Shown: piece after piece, positions 1 through 7,218 of the stretch
Layout of the letters: each line of letters starts with the position of its first letter
How positions within the stretch are numbered: position 1 is the stretch's first letter
Source of the DNA: Anaerolinea thermophila
GTDB taxonomy: Bacteria > Chloroflexota > Anaerolineae > Anaerolineales > DRKV01
NCBI GenBank assembly: GCA_020722405.1
Contig: DYKW01000054.1
Coordinates: 1-10,468 of the forward strand
DNA length: 10,468 bases
Direction: 5' to 3'
Program-made: the position numbers and the translations under genes
Notes under the pieces: model-generated
Database searches by the model: none
Told to the model about the DNA's origin: nothing
Seen by the model: the letters and a program-made list of their open reading frames with translations, nothing else

Positions 1-80
1 CATGAAAAATAATTTTCACCACCAGACATGGAAATCTATTTTCAGATCAGATACGACATTTGGGTTTCGTAGGACAAACC

Positions 81-1478
81 ATGAACACAGAGATTTACCA
101 ATCCCCCTACAGTTGGCGTTATGGCACCCAAGCCATGCGCCATATTTGGAGCGAAACCCACAAGCGCCGTTTGTGGCGCCGGCTGTGGGTAGCTCTGGCA
201 CAGGTACAGTCCGAGTTCGACCTGGCATCCCCCGAACAGGTGGCCGATCTGCAAGCCCACGTAAACGACGTGGATGTAACGCGCGCGCTGGAAATCGAGG
301 CTGAAATCCACCACGATTTGATGGCCGAAGTGCGCACCTACGCCGAACAGTGTCCGCTGGGCGGCAGCGTGATTCACCTGGGCGCGACCTCGATGGACAT
401 CGAAGACAACGCCGAAGCCCTGCGCTTGCGAGAGAGTTGCGATGTCATCCTGGAGGCCTTGCGCGCCTTGCTACGCACACTGGCGACGCGCAGCCACGCC
501 ACCGCCAATCTGATAGTAATGGCCTTCACCCACCTTCAGCCGGCCGAACCCACCACCCTCGGCTACCGTCTGGCACAATATGCCCAGGATTTACTCACCG
601 ATTACCGTGATTTGTCCCGTCTGCGGGCTGAAATTCGCGGCAAGGGCTTCAAGGGGGCCGTGGGCACCTCCGCTTCATATGCCGAATTGCTGGGCGCTGA
701 AAATCTGCCGCGCTTCGAAGCCCGCCTGAGCGAGTTACTGCACCTGGACTTTTTCCCCGTGACAACGCAAACCTACCCGCGCAAGTTAGAGTACCGTCTG
801 CTGAGCACGCTGGCCGGTCTGGGGGCTTCGCTCTACAAATTCGCCTTCGATCTGCGCATTTTACAGTCCCCGCCTTTTGGGGAATGGAGCGAACCGTTTG
901 GCGCCAAACAAGTGGGTTCATCAGCCATGCCTTTCAAGCGCAACCCCATCAACGCCGAAAAAATCAATGCCATCGGGCGCTACTTGGCACAATTGCCGCG
1001 CCTCGCCTGGGATAACGCCGCCCACTCCCTGTTGGAACGCACCTTGGACGACAGCGCCAACCGCCGCACCATCCTGCCGGAAGCCTTTCTGGCGGCTTCT
1101 GAGTTGCTGCGCGTCGCCCAAAAATTAGCCGACGGTTTGCAGGTTGACGAACGCTCTACAGCCCGCAACCTGTCAACTTACGGCCCCTTTGCCGCTACTG
1201 AACGGGTATTGATGGCACTGGGCAAGTGCGGCGCCGATCGTCAAGAAATGCACGAGCGCTTGCGCGTACATGCCCTGAGTGCCTGGGATGTCATCCAACA
1301 CGGTGAAGAAAACCCGTTAGTCGATCTGGTAGCAGCGGATGCCGTCTTTTTGCAATATCTCCCCGCCAAAGAACTTCGCACCCTGATGGATGCCAACACC
1401 CACATCGGCGATGCGCCCCGGCGCGCGCGGGCACTTGCCGATGAAATCTTACGCACCCTGGAAGCAACAGCCGAGTAA
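81..1478 (+). CDS. purB: adenylosuccinate lyase
   Basis: Adenylosuccinate lyase of the fumarase/aspartase superfamily, 465 aa. It cleaves SAICAR to AICAR plus fumarate and adenylosuccinate to AMP plus fumarate, in the cytosol. The superfamily signature GSSAMPFKRNP is at residues 279-289, including the mobile-loop serines. The HLGATSMD motif starts at H99 and the THLQPAEPTT motif carries H151; both histidines fall where the family keeps catalytic residues. The length fits bacterial PurB (about 430-480 aa). I chose the ATG at 81 because AGGA at 71-74 lies six bases upstream; an in-frame TTG at 60 would add seven unconserved residues and has no ribosome binding site. The gene is followed by a relic of other purine genes and then purH, so it was probably part of a larger pur operon. 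Family assignment is very secure. Confidence 0.96.
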   Translation: MNTEIYQSPYSWRYGTQAMRHIWSETHKRRLWRRLWVALAQVQSEFDLASPEQVADLQAHVNDVDVTRALEIEAEIHHDLMAEVRTYAEQCPLGGSVIHLGATSMDIEDNAEALRLRESCDVILEALRALLRTLATRSHATANLIVMAFTHLQPAEPTTLGYRLAQYAQDLLTDYRDLSRLRAEIRGKGFKGAVGTSASYAELLGAENLPRFEARLSELLHLDFFPVTTQTYPRKLEYRLLSTLAGLGASLYKFAFDLRILQSPPFGEWSEPFGAKQVGSSAMPFKRNPINAEKINAIGRYLAQLPRLAWDNAAHSLLERTLDDSANRRTILPEAFLAASELLRVAQKLADGLQVDERSTARNLSTYGPFAATERVLMALGKCGADRQEMHERLRVHALSAWDVIQHGEENPLVDLVAADAVFLQYLPAKELRTLMDANTHIGDAPRRARALADEILRTLEATAE

Positions 1479-1506
1479 AACCCTTTACCGCTTCCCATTT
1501 ACCCTG
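1479..1506. repeat. short degenerate 7-bp repeat tract after purB
   Basis: About four heptads in register follow the purB stop codon directly (for example TACCGCT, then TCCCATT). A 16-base word, TTACCGCTTCCCATTT at 1485-1500, recurs exactly at 4273-4288 inside the larger heptad array of the cydDC gene. The repeat therefore has copies in both noncoding and coding DNA in this window. It adjoins the deletion-scar gene remnant that follows. Confidence 0.6.
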
Positions 1507-1729
1507 CCTCCAACAGGCCGGGAAAGTGAGCAACATTTACACCCTGGACACCCAGCGCCTGCTCATCGTCACCACCGACCAGCGCTCCGTCTTTGACCGA
1601 CTGCTGGCGGAAGAAACCATCCCAATTCATTCTGACGACACGCTGGAAAGCCTGGAAGCCCGTATTCACGCCGTAGAACACCGGCTGCTTGTCAACGTGT
1701 TGCGCACCCTGACTACCAAGAGCCAATGA
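1499..1729 (+). pseudogene. in-frame chimera: PurC N-terminus joined to PurN C-terminus
   Basis: An open frame that resembles two different purine enzymes. The first half, LP.L..GKVSNIYTLD followed by RLLIVTTDQRSVFD, matches the N-terminal pattern of SAICAR synthetase (PurC: GKVRDIY...RLLIVATDRISAFD). The second half, IPIHSDDTLESLEARIHAVE and then HRLL, matches the C-terminal helix region of GAR formyltransferase (PurN: DTLETIEQRIHKLEH in Bacillus). The change-over is near LLAEETIP (about 1597-1624). Everything between, that is most of PurC and the catalytic part of PurN (the NIHPSLLP region and catalytic Asp), is absent. The only plausible start is GTG at 1526, which is really the valine codon of the PurC GKV motif, so the original start is gone. 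The frame itself is open from 1445. I infer a relic of an internal deletion in a purB-purC...purN-purH cluster; neither enzyme activity is possible. A young but functional small protein cannot be excluded. Confidence 0.72.
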
Positions 1730-1735
1730 GCAAAT

Positions 1736-1765
1736 GAAAAAACGCAAAGATTTGTTGCTTTTTTC
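1736..1765 (+). terminator. weak hairpin with U-run after the purC/purN relic
   Basis: A GAAAAAA/TTTTTTC outer stem and a GCAA/TTGC inner stem, with one bulged C, enclose a 7-base loop. The T-run is part of the stem, so this is an AT-rich, possibly bidirectional intrinsic terminator. The stem is weak and the call is tentative. If real, it would separate purH from purB transcription. Confidence 0.3.
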
Positions 1766-1818
1766 AGTACGCACATGTGTAACACAATTACCCATTTTCT
1801 AAGCTTATCTCATAAATC

Positions 1819-1840
1819 GGTGGCTTCGGTATCGGCCACC
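1819..1840 (+). promoter_or_regulatory. GC-rich hairpin in the purH leader
   Basis: GGTGGC and GCCACC form a perfect 6-bp stem around a 10-base interior that can pair two more bases (CG/CG). It ends 29 bases before the purH start. There is no T-run after it, so it is not an intrinsic terminator. It may stabilise or regulate the purH messenger. The conserved core of a purine riboswitch is not visible. Confidence 0.3.
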
Positions 1841-1869
1841 TGAAAAATCCATGATACCAGGAGATAACC

Positions 1870-3375
1870 ATGCCTACTGCACTTTTTTCCGTATCCGATA
1901 AAACCGGACTCACCGACCTGGCCCGCGGGTTGTACGCCCTCGAATGGGATTTTCTGGCCTCCGGAGGCACCGCCGCCCACCTGCGCGCGGCCGGACTGCC
2001 GGTGCAGGAAGTGGCCGATTACACCGCTTCCCCAGAAATCCTGGGAGGACGGGTGAAAACCCTGCATCCGGCGGTACACGGTGGTCTGTTGGCCCGCCCT
2101 TCGGATAAAGACCAGGCCGACCTGGCGCGCATTGGCGCCCGTCCCATTGACCTGGTTGTGGTCAACCTGTACCCTTTCCGCGAGACGGTTGCCCGCCCCG
2201 ATGTAACCCTGGAGGAAGCCATCGAAAACATCGACATTGGCGGGGTGGCGCTGATTCGTGCGGCTGCTAAAAACTTCGCTCGCGTGGTGGTGCTCACCGC
2301 CCCATCCGACTACCCCGCGGTGCTGACCGAGTTACAAAACGGCGGAGTGCGCCCTGAAACCCGCCGCCGTCTGGCAGTCAAAGCCTTTGCGCATACCGCC
2401 GCCTACGACACAGCCATCTACGCCTACCTGAGTAAGGCAACAGCCGAAACCCTCGAACTCTACCCCGTCCAAACCTTACGTTACGGCGAAAACCCGCATC
2501 AGGCCGCCACACTCTTCTCCTGGGTGCCGGGTAGTGGGCCTTTGGGTGGAGAACTCTTGCAAGGCAAACCACTTTCCTACAACAATATCCTGGATTTGGA
2601 TGCCGCCTGGCGGGCTGTCGTCAGCTTTACGCGCCCGACGGTTGTAATCGTCAAGCACTTGTCCCCGTGTGGCATCGCCAGCGCCGACACGCTGGCCGAG
2701 GCCTACCCGCCCGCGCTGGCTTCTGACCCCATCTCGGCCTTTGGCGGCATCATCGCGGCCAATCGTCCTTTCGATGAAGCCACCAGCACCAGGATTCTGG
2801 AGAACAAGCACTTTGTGGAGTGCATCATTGCCCCAGGATTCAGTGAAGGGGCACGCCGCCTGCTAGCCAGGAAGAAAGACCTGCGTTTGCTGAGCATGCC
2901 AGATTTGAAGATCGAACCACTTCAGGAGTACCGCTCGGTTGTACGAGGAGTGTTGCGCCAGGGGGTGGATTTAGGCGATCCACCGGAAAGCGAATGGCAG
3001 GTGGTTACCGGCCGCCCACCCACAGAGCAAGAGTGGCAGGCACTGCGCTTTGCCTGGAAGGCGGTACAGCACGCCAAATCCAATGCCATTGTATTTGTGC
3101 AGGAGGAGGCTACGGTGGGGATTGGCAGCGGACAGCCCAACCGCGTGGACTGCGTGCGGATAGCCGCCGAACGCGCCGGTGACAAAGCGCGCGGGGCAGT
3201 GATGGCTTCGGACGCCTTCTTCCCCTTCCCCGATTCGGTCGAGGAGGCCGCTAAAGCCGGCATAACTGCCATCATCCAACCCGGTGGCTCGCGACGCGAC
3301 AACCTTTCCATCGAAGCCGCCGAGGCGCACGATATGGCGATGGTATTTACCGGTGTGCGTCATTTTCGGCATTAG
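1870..3375 (+). CDS. purH: bifunctional AICAR formyltransferase / IMP cyclohydrolase
   Basis: PurH, 501 aa, catalyses the last two steps to IMP: formyl transfer from 10-formyl-THF to AICAR, then ring closure of FAICAR. The N-terminal MGS-like cyclohydrolase domain (about 1-150) begins with ALFSVSDKTGL and contains SGGTA and GGRVKTLHPAVHGG. The formyltransferase domain follows, with RYGENPHQ at 204-211 and the catalytic pair K262-H263 in VKHLSPCGIA. The C-terminus shows the family's SDAFFPFPDS, IIQPGGS and VFTGVRHFRH blocks. The length is slightly below the usual 505-530 aa but all key blocks are present. The start ATG has AGGAG at 1859-1863, six bases upstream. It lies downstream of purB and of the purC/purN relic; a 140-base leader suggests it may have its own promoter, though I see no convincing -35/-10 pair. 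It converges with cydDC. Confidence 0.96.
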   Translation: MPTALFSVSDKTGLTDLARGLYALEWDFLASGGTAAHLRAAGLPVQEVADYTASPEILGGRVKTLHPAVHGGLLARPSDKDQADLARIGARPIDLVVVNLYPFRETVARPDVTLEEAIENIDIGGVALIRAAAKNFARVVVLTAPSDYPAVLTELQNGGVRPETRRRLAVKAFAHTAAYDTAIYAYLSKATAETLELYPVQTLRYGENPHQAATLFSWVPGSGPLGGELLQGKPLSYNNILDLDAAWRAVVSFTRPTVVIVKHLSPCGIASADTLAEAYPPALASDPISAFGGIIAANRPFDEATSTRILENKHFVECIIAPGFSEGARRLLARKKDLRLLSMPDLKIEPLQEYRSVVRGVLRQGVDLGDPPESEWQVVTGRPPTEQEWQALRFAWKAVQHAKSNAIVFVQEEATVGIGSGQPNRVDCVRIAAERAGDKARGAVMASDAFFPFPDSVEEAAKAGITAIIQPGGSRRDNLSIEAAEAHDMAMVFTGVRHFRH

Positions 3376-3418
3376 AGTTTGTCTAAAATTTGTCCCCTTT
3401 TTCCGGGCTGGGTAATGT

Positions 3419-3455
3419 AATAGGAGGAACGAGTTCTAAACCCGTTCTTCCTATT
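3419..3455. terminator. long hairpin between convergent purH and cydDC
   Basis: Two 17-base arms (3419-3435 and 3439-3455) pair with one G-U and one A-C mismatch around a 3-base loop. It lies 43 bases after the purH stop and 51 bases after the cydDC stop (on the other strand), so a shared bidirectional terminator is the natural reading. The T-run is poor in both directions (ATTCTTTC on the + strand), so it may instead be a palindromic repeat. Confidence 0.5.
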
Positions 3456-3506
3456 CTTTCGCTTCACCTGCCTAACTGCACAGGTCGGAAAAAAGGCTCC
3501 GTCTCG

Positions 3507-6500
3507 TTACTCTTCAGGCAGGATTTGATGCTGAAGTTGGTAAAGTTGACGATAAAGCCCCGCTTCGCGCCTGAGTTCGGTTTGGGTGCCGCGTTGGACG
3601 ATTTTTCCCCGATCCAACACAAGAATCTCGTCCACCGCATCCAAGCCGACTAGACGGTGGGTGATCAGGAGCGCGGTTTTTTCGCGCATTAAGCCAAAAA
3701 GCGACGACAAAACATCTTGCTCCGTTCTCACGTCGAGGTGCGCGGTCGGCTCGTCTAAAATCAAAAAGGGGGCATCTTTCAAAATCGCCCGAGCGATCGC
3801 CACTCGCTGCCTCTCCCCGCCGCTCAAACGGACTCCCTGCTCCCCAACAAAAGTATCGTAACCATTCGCCAATCCCATCACAAAATCGTGGATTCCCGCT
3901 CTCTTTGCCGCCTCTTCCACCTCGGCATCAATGGCATTGGGACGCGCCAAACGGATATTCTCGCGCAAACTGGTATTGAAGAGATACGCCCGCTGCGGAA
4001 TGACCGCCATTTGCGCCCGTAAATCGTCCGCCGCGTAACTTTTGAGGGGCTGCCCGTTAAAATAAATCTCACCTTGCTCGTAATCCCAAAAACGAAGCAG
4101 TAAACCGGCGAGGGTGGATTTCCCCGCCCCACTGGGGCCGACCACAGCGAACGATTGTCCCGGCTTGATCTCGAAAGAAATGTCGTGTAAAACGGTTTCT
4201 CCTTCGTAAGCAAAACTCAATCCCGCAAACTCAATATTTGCCCCTTGCCCCTTGCCACTTGTGACCTGCGACTTACCGCTTCCCATTTCCCACTTTCCTC
4301 TTTCCACTATTTCCGGCTCCGCATCCACAATATCAAAGAGACGGCGAGCGGCTTCGAGGGATTCCTCGAGCATCTGTGCGGTGAGGGGCAACGGCTGGAC
4401 GGCTTCAAAACTGGCAAAAGCAATCAGCGTCAGCGCGCCGAGCATCACGCCGGAGAGCGCACCCGTATCCACAAGAGGAATGGCGAGAGTGAGAATCGAC
4501 CACACCCCCAAATGGGTAAGGAGCAGCGCCAAGCCGCTGTGCAACGCACCAACCCGCACTATTTTGCGCTGCGTGGCAGCATAAGCCTGCCCCAACGAAG
4601 CGACTTCTGCCCGATACGCGGACAGACGACCAAAGGCGAGCAAATCGCTCAAGCCCTGAATGCCATCCACGAGATAGGTGTGCAGGGCGTTCCGCTCCCG
4701 AACGAAGGCTTTCCCATCCCGCTTGCCTTGCATCCATGCCAGGATGGAGATACCCATGCCCAGCAGGAGCAAAAAGGCGAAGAGCGTCCAGCCCAAGCGA
4801 GGTGCGAAAACGCCGAGAAATGCCGAACAGCCAAGCGCAATCACCACGGCCACCAACGGCGGCGAGACGACGCGAATGTAAAAATTCTTCAGCGTCTCGA
4901 CATCGTTGACCACCCTGCCGAGCAAATCGCCGCTTTGGTAGTAGAGCAGGCGGGCGGGAACGAGGGGTTCAATGGCAGTGTAGAACCACGTTCGCAAGCG
5001 GGCAAGCAGGCGAAAGGTGATCCGATGTGAGATGAGGCGTTCGAGATAGCGGAAGACGCCGCGGCTGATGCCGAAGAAGCGCACCCCGACGATTGCCACG
5101 TTCAACGCGGCGATGGAGGGATGCAGGGCGGCTTTGGCGATCAGCCAGGCGGAGGTGCCGATCAGGGCAATGCTGCTGGCGATGGTGCCGGAGCCGATCA
5201 GCGTAGCAAGGGCGACCTCGCGCCACGAGCCGCGCAAAAATCGGAGGAGGCGGAGAAAGGTCGGGGCAGGTTGCAAAGTTAAAGGTTGAACGTCGGAAGG
5301 TTTTTCAGTTTTTCGGTGGTTTTGCAGTTCTTCTGTTTGAAGGCTTGCGACTTGCGACTTACGACTCGCCTCTTGCCACTTATCGCCTACCTCTTGCTCC
5401 TTGTCCCTTGCGACCAATTTCGCGTAAATGCCGTTTTTCGCCAGCAACGCCGCGTGGGTTCCTTGTTCAACAATCTGCCCCTCGTCGAGGACGATGATCT
5501 CGTCGGCTTGGGTGACGGTGTTCAAACGGTGGGCGATGATGAGGGTGGTACGTCCCTGCATGAGTTGGCGCGTGGAGGACTCCAGGGCGGCTTCAGTAAT
5601 CGGGTCGAGGCTGGAGGTGGGTTCATCCAAAATGAGGAGCGGGGCATCTTTGAGGAAGGCGCGCGCCAATGCCAAACGCTGGGCTTCCCCGCCACTCAAA
5701 CGAGAGCCAGCCTCTCCCACGCGCGTCTCGTAGCCGTCGGGGAGGGTCAAAATCCAGTCGTGAAGCTGAGCGGCTTTGGCGGCATCCACGACTTCATCCA
5801 ATGCTGCATCAGGCTTGCCCAAGCGGATATTTTCGGCGATGGTGGTGTTGAAGATATGTGGTTTTTGCGGCACCCAGGCAATCTGCTTGCGCCATACATC
5901 AGGAGAAATTTCGTCAAGTGGTGTCTCGTCAACGAGGATTTTCCCTTGTGTGGGGGTGATGAAACCAAGCAGCAACTGGGTAAGGGTGCTTTTTCCCGCG
6001 CCGCTGACGCCGATAAGGGCATATTGACGCCCGCGCTGAAGAGTGAGATTGATGTTGTCGAGGGCATAGCGCTCTTCGTTGGGATAAGCATAGTAGAGCG
6101 TAGAGAAAGAGAGCGTAGAGAAAAATTGGGGAAATTGACTACTCTCCACTCTCTTCTCTCTAGTCTCGATCTCAAGAATGGAAAAGATTTTGCGGGCGGC
6201 GGCAGTGCCATCCATGCCGGCGTGGAAGCGCAGCCCCAACATGCGGAGGGGAAGATAGAATTCGGGGGCGAGGATAAGGAGGAAAAAGGCGGGCTGAAAC
6301 GCCATGTGCGCGTAGAGCAGACGCAGCCCAATCTCGACCGCGATAATAGCCGTGCTGAGGGTGGCAATCAGTTCGAGGGCGAGGGCAGAGAGAAAAGTGA
6401 CCCGCAAAACTTGCATAGTGGCATCGCTGAAGGCTTCGCTTGTTGCCTGAATTTCGCGGGCGTGTTTTTTGCTTTGCCCGAGGGTTTTGAGGGTGGTCAG

Positions 6501-7115
6501 TCCTTGCAGGGAATCGAGAAAGTGGGCGCTGAGACGGCTGAGGGTATCATATTGTCGATGGGTGAGGGCTGCCGCGGTTTTGCCGATCAGAATCATGAAA
6601 AAGGGGATCAGCGGGGCGGTGACGAGGAGGATAAATCCAGAAAGAAGGTCACGGGGAAAGATGAAAAAAAGAATGGAGAGCGGAATAAGAGCAGATAAAA
6701 TCAGTTGAGGCAGGTATTGGCTGTAATAAGCGTCTAGGGCTTCAATCCCTTCGATGGCGGCGGCGCTGAGTTCGCCGGTGCGCTCCTGACGCGTAAAGGA
6801 GGGACCTAAATCGGCGATGTGGTTGAAGAGGCGCTCGCGCAGTTTGGCTTTGATGCGCAAGGCAATTTCCTTGGCGCTGATTTCGTTGAGGGTGAGGAGC
6901 AGGGCGCGAAAAAAGATGATCCCTAAAAGGGTCAGAAGAATGGGGAAGACTTGCTCAAGGGATGCTTCAAGCAGAAAAACGCGGTCAACGATTTGGCTGA
7001 TCTCCCAGGCTTGGGCAATAGTGAAGATGCCGCCGAGGAAACCCGTCAGGATGGTGAGGGCGAAGGCGAGGCGGTTCTTTTGAAGGAGGCGGAGGAGGTT
7101 TTTATCGAGGTTCAT
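3507..7115 (-). CDS. cydDC: fused CydD-CydC ABC transporter for cytochrome bd assembly
   Basis: A 1202-aa polypeptide with the complete plan TMD-NBD-TMD-NBD, about twice the usual 550-590 aa half-transporter. The first half is CydD-like (IAQAWEISQIVDRVF near the start); the second half is CydC-like (GTSAWLIAKAALHP, VRFFGISRGVFRYLERLISH). NBD1 has Walker A GVSGAGKST from residue 369, signature LSGGEAQR from 473, LLILDEPTSSLD and the H-loop in IIAHRL. NBD2 has GPSGAGKST from 993, LSGGERQR from 1097, LILDEPTAHLD and LITHRL. Both ATP sites look intact. In E. coli the CydDC heterodimer is an inner-membrane transporter required for cytochrome bd assembly, described as a glutathione/cysteine exporter and more recently as a heme transporter. 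Fused forms are known, for example in Streptomyces. Translated 7-bp repeats occupy residues about 319-341, 570-590 and 936-959, each at a domain junction. I chose the ATG at 7115 because homology begins at MNLDKNLL; an in-frame TTG at 7193 adds 26 unlike residues. Neither start has a clear ribosome binding site. Downstream of cydAB on the same strand. Confidence 0.93.
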   Translation of the reverse strand: MNLDKNLLRLLQKNRLAFALTILTGFLGGIFTIAQAWEISQIVDRVFLLEASLEQVFPILLTLLGIIFFRALLLTLNEISAKEIALRIKAKLRERLFNHIADLGPSFTRQERTGELSAAAIEGIEALDAYYSQYLPQLILSALIPLSILFFIFPRDLLSGFILLVTAPLIPFFMILIGKTAAALTHRQYDTLSRLSAHFLDSLQGLTTLKTLGQSKKHAREIQATSEAFSDATMQVLRVTFLSALALELIATLSTAIIAVEIGLRLLYAHMAFQPAFFLLILAPEFYLPLRMLGLRFHAGMDGTAAARKIFSILEIETREKRVESSQFPQFFSTLSFSTLYYAYPNEERYALDNINLTLQRGRQYALIGVSGAGKSTLTQLLLGFITPTQGKILVDETPLDEISPDVWRKQIAWVPQKPHIFNTTIAENIRLGKPDAALDEVVDAAKAAQLHDWILTLPDGYETRVGEAGSRLSGGEAQRLALARAFLKDAPLLILDEPTSSLDPITEAALESSTRQLMQGRTTLIIAHRLNTVTQADEIIVLDEGQIVEQGTHAALLAKNGIYAKLVARDKEQEVGDKWQEASRKSQVASLQTEELQNHRKTEKPSDVQPLTLQPAPTFLRLLRFLRGSWREVALATLIGSGTIASSIALIGTSAWLIAKAALHPSIAALNVAIVGVRFFGISRGVFRYLERLISHRITFRLLARLRTWFYTAIEPLVPARLLYYQSGDLLGRVVNDVETLKNFYIRVVSPPLVAVVIALGCSAFLGVFAPRLGWTLFAFLLLLGMGISILAWMQGKRDGKAFVRERNALHTYLVDGIQGLSDLLAFGRLSAYRAEVASLGQAYAATQRKIVRVGALHSGLALLLTHLGVWSILTLAIPLVDTGALSGVMLGALTLIAFASFEAVQPLPLTAQMLEESLEAARRLFDIVDAEPEIVERGKWEMGSGKSQVTSGKGQGANIEFAGLSFAYEGETVLHDISFEIKPGQSFAVVGPSGAGKSTLAGLLLRFWDYEQGEIYFNGQPLKSYAADDLRAQMAVIPQRAYLFNTSLRENIRLARPNAIDAEVEEAAKRAGIHDFVMGLANGYDTFVGEQGVRLSGGERQRVAIARAILKDAPFLILDEPTAHLDVRTEQDVLSSLFGLMREKTALLITHRLVGLDAVDEILVLDRGKIVQRGTQTELRREAGLYRQLYQLQHQILPEE
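4239..4308 (-). repeat. ten translated 7-bp repeats at the TMD2-NBD2 junction
   Basis: Read on the - strand, ten consecutive heptads fit an AGNGGNA-type consensus (for example AGTGGCA, AGGGGCA), with no break in the 7-base register. They encode about residues 936-959 of CydDC, a Gly/Ser/Lys-rich stretch (KWEMGSGKSQVTSGKGQG) between the last TMD2 helix and the start of NBD2. ABC exporters normally have only a short connector here. The 16-base word at 4273-4288 is shared exactly with 1485-1500. Confidence 0.85.
5268..5295. repeat. four heptads of a second type in the CydD-CydC linker
   Basis: On the + strand AGGTTGC, AAAGTTA, AAGGTTG and AACGTCG follow in 7-base register, with an AAGGTTG-like consensus. 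On the coding strand they encode part of SDVQPLTLQPAP, just before TMD2 begins. The sequence differs from the AGTCGCA-type array at 5346-5408, which lies in the same linker. The units are few and degenerate. Confidence 0.45.
5346..5408 (-). repeat. nine translated 7-bp repeats in the CydD-CydC linker
   Basis: Nine uninterrupted heptads (63 bp, exactly 21 codons) with consensus AGTCGCA on the coding strand; the last two are identical AGTCGCA units. They encode about residues 570-590, including WQEASRKSQVASLQ, a polar, probably disordered tether between the end of NBD1 and the start of TMD2. This is precisely the boundary where separate cydD and cydC genes would meet. Confidence 0.87.
6095..6123 (-). 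repeat. 15-bp tandem duplication at the TMD1-NBD1 junction
   Basis: The 14-base word AGAGCGTAGAGAAA occurs at 6095-6108 and again at 6110-6123, giving two near-perfect 15-bp units in frame. They encode about residues 331-341 of CydDC (FSTLSFSTL), a duplicated FSTL peptide. It lies next to the purine-rich heptads at 6134-6161. Confidence 0.75.
6134..6161 (-). repeat. four degenerate 7-bp repeats at the TMD1-NBD1 junction
   Basis: On the coding strand AGAGAGA, AGAGAGT, GGAGAGT and AGTCAAT run in 7-base register. They encode about residues 319-328 of CydDC (EKRVESSQ region), between TMD1 and NBD1. This is the same structural position as the 4239-4308 array in the second half. It is more decayed than the other two arrays. 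Confidence 0.6.
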
Positions 7116-7218
7116 TGAAGTTTTGAATGGTAATTGCCTACGTAATAAAGGACTGGAATCTGGCGAAACCGACGGGTAGCCGATATTAATCAAGACCAGG
7201 TAGTCAGTTACGATTCAC

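Noticed and set aside
1730..1869. Purine riboswitch in the purH leader
   Set aside because: A hairpin is present, but the three-way junction and conserved core of a purine aptamer are not visible.
4245..5030. + strand open frame of 261 codons antisense to the CydC half
   Set aside because: No ribosome binding site or known family; it begins inside the heptad array and mirrors the real - strand gene.
4239..5408. CRISPR array
   Set aside because: The repeats are 7 bp, contiguous and degenerate, without 25-40 bp repeats and unique spacers, and they are within a reading frame.
5286..6698. Long + strand open frame of 470 codons antisense to cydDC
   Set aside because: The opposite frame encodes an intact ABC transporter with all motifs. 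This frame gives Gly/Glu-rich sequence with no recognisable domain and is a codon-bias shadow.
7116..7193. N-terminal extension of CydDC from a TTG at 7193
   Set aside because: The 26 extra residues are polar and Pro/Ser-rich, unlike CydD N-termini, and there is no ribosome binding site before the TTG.
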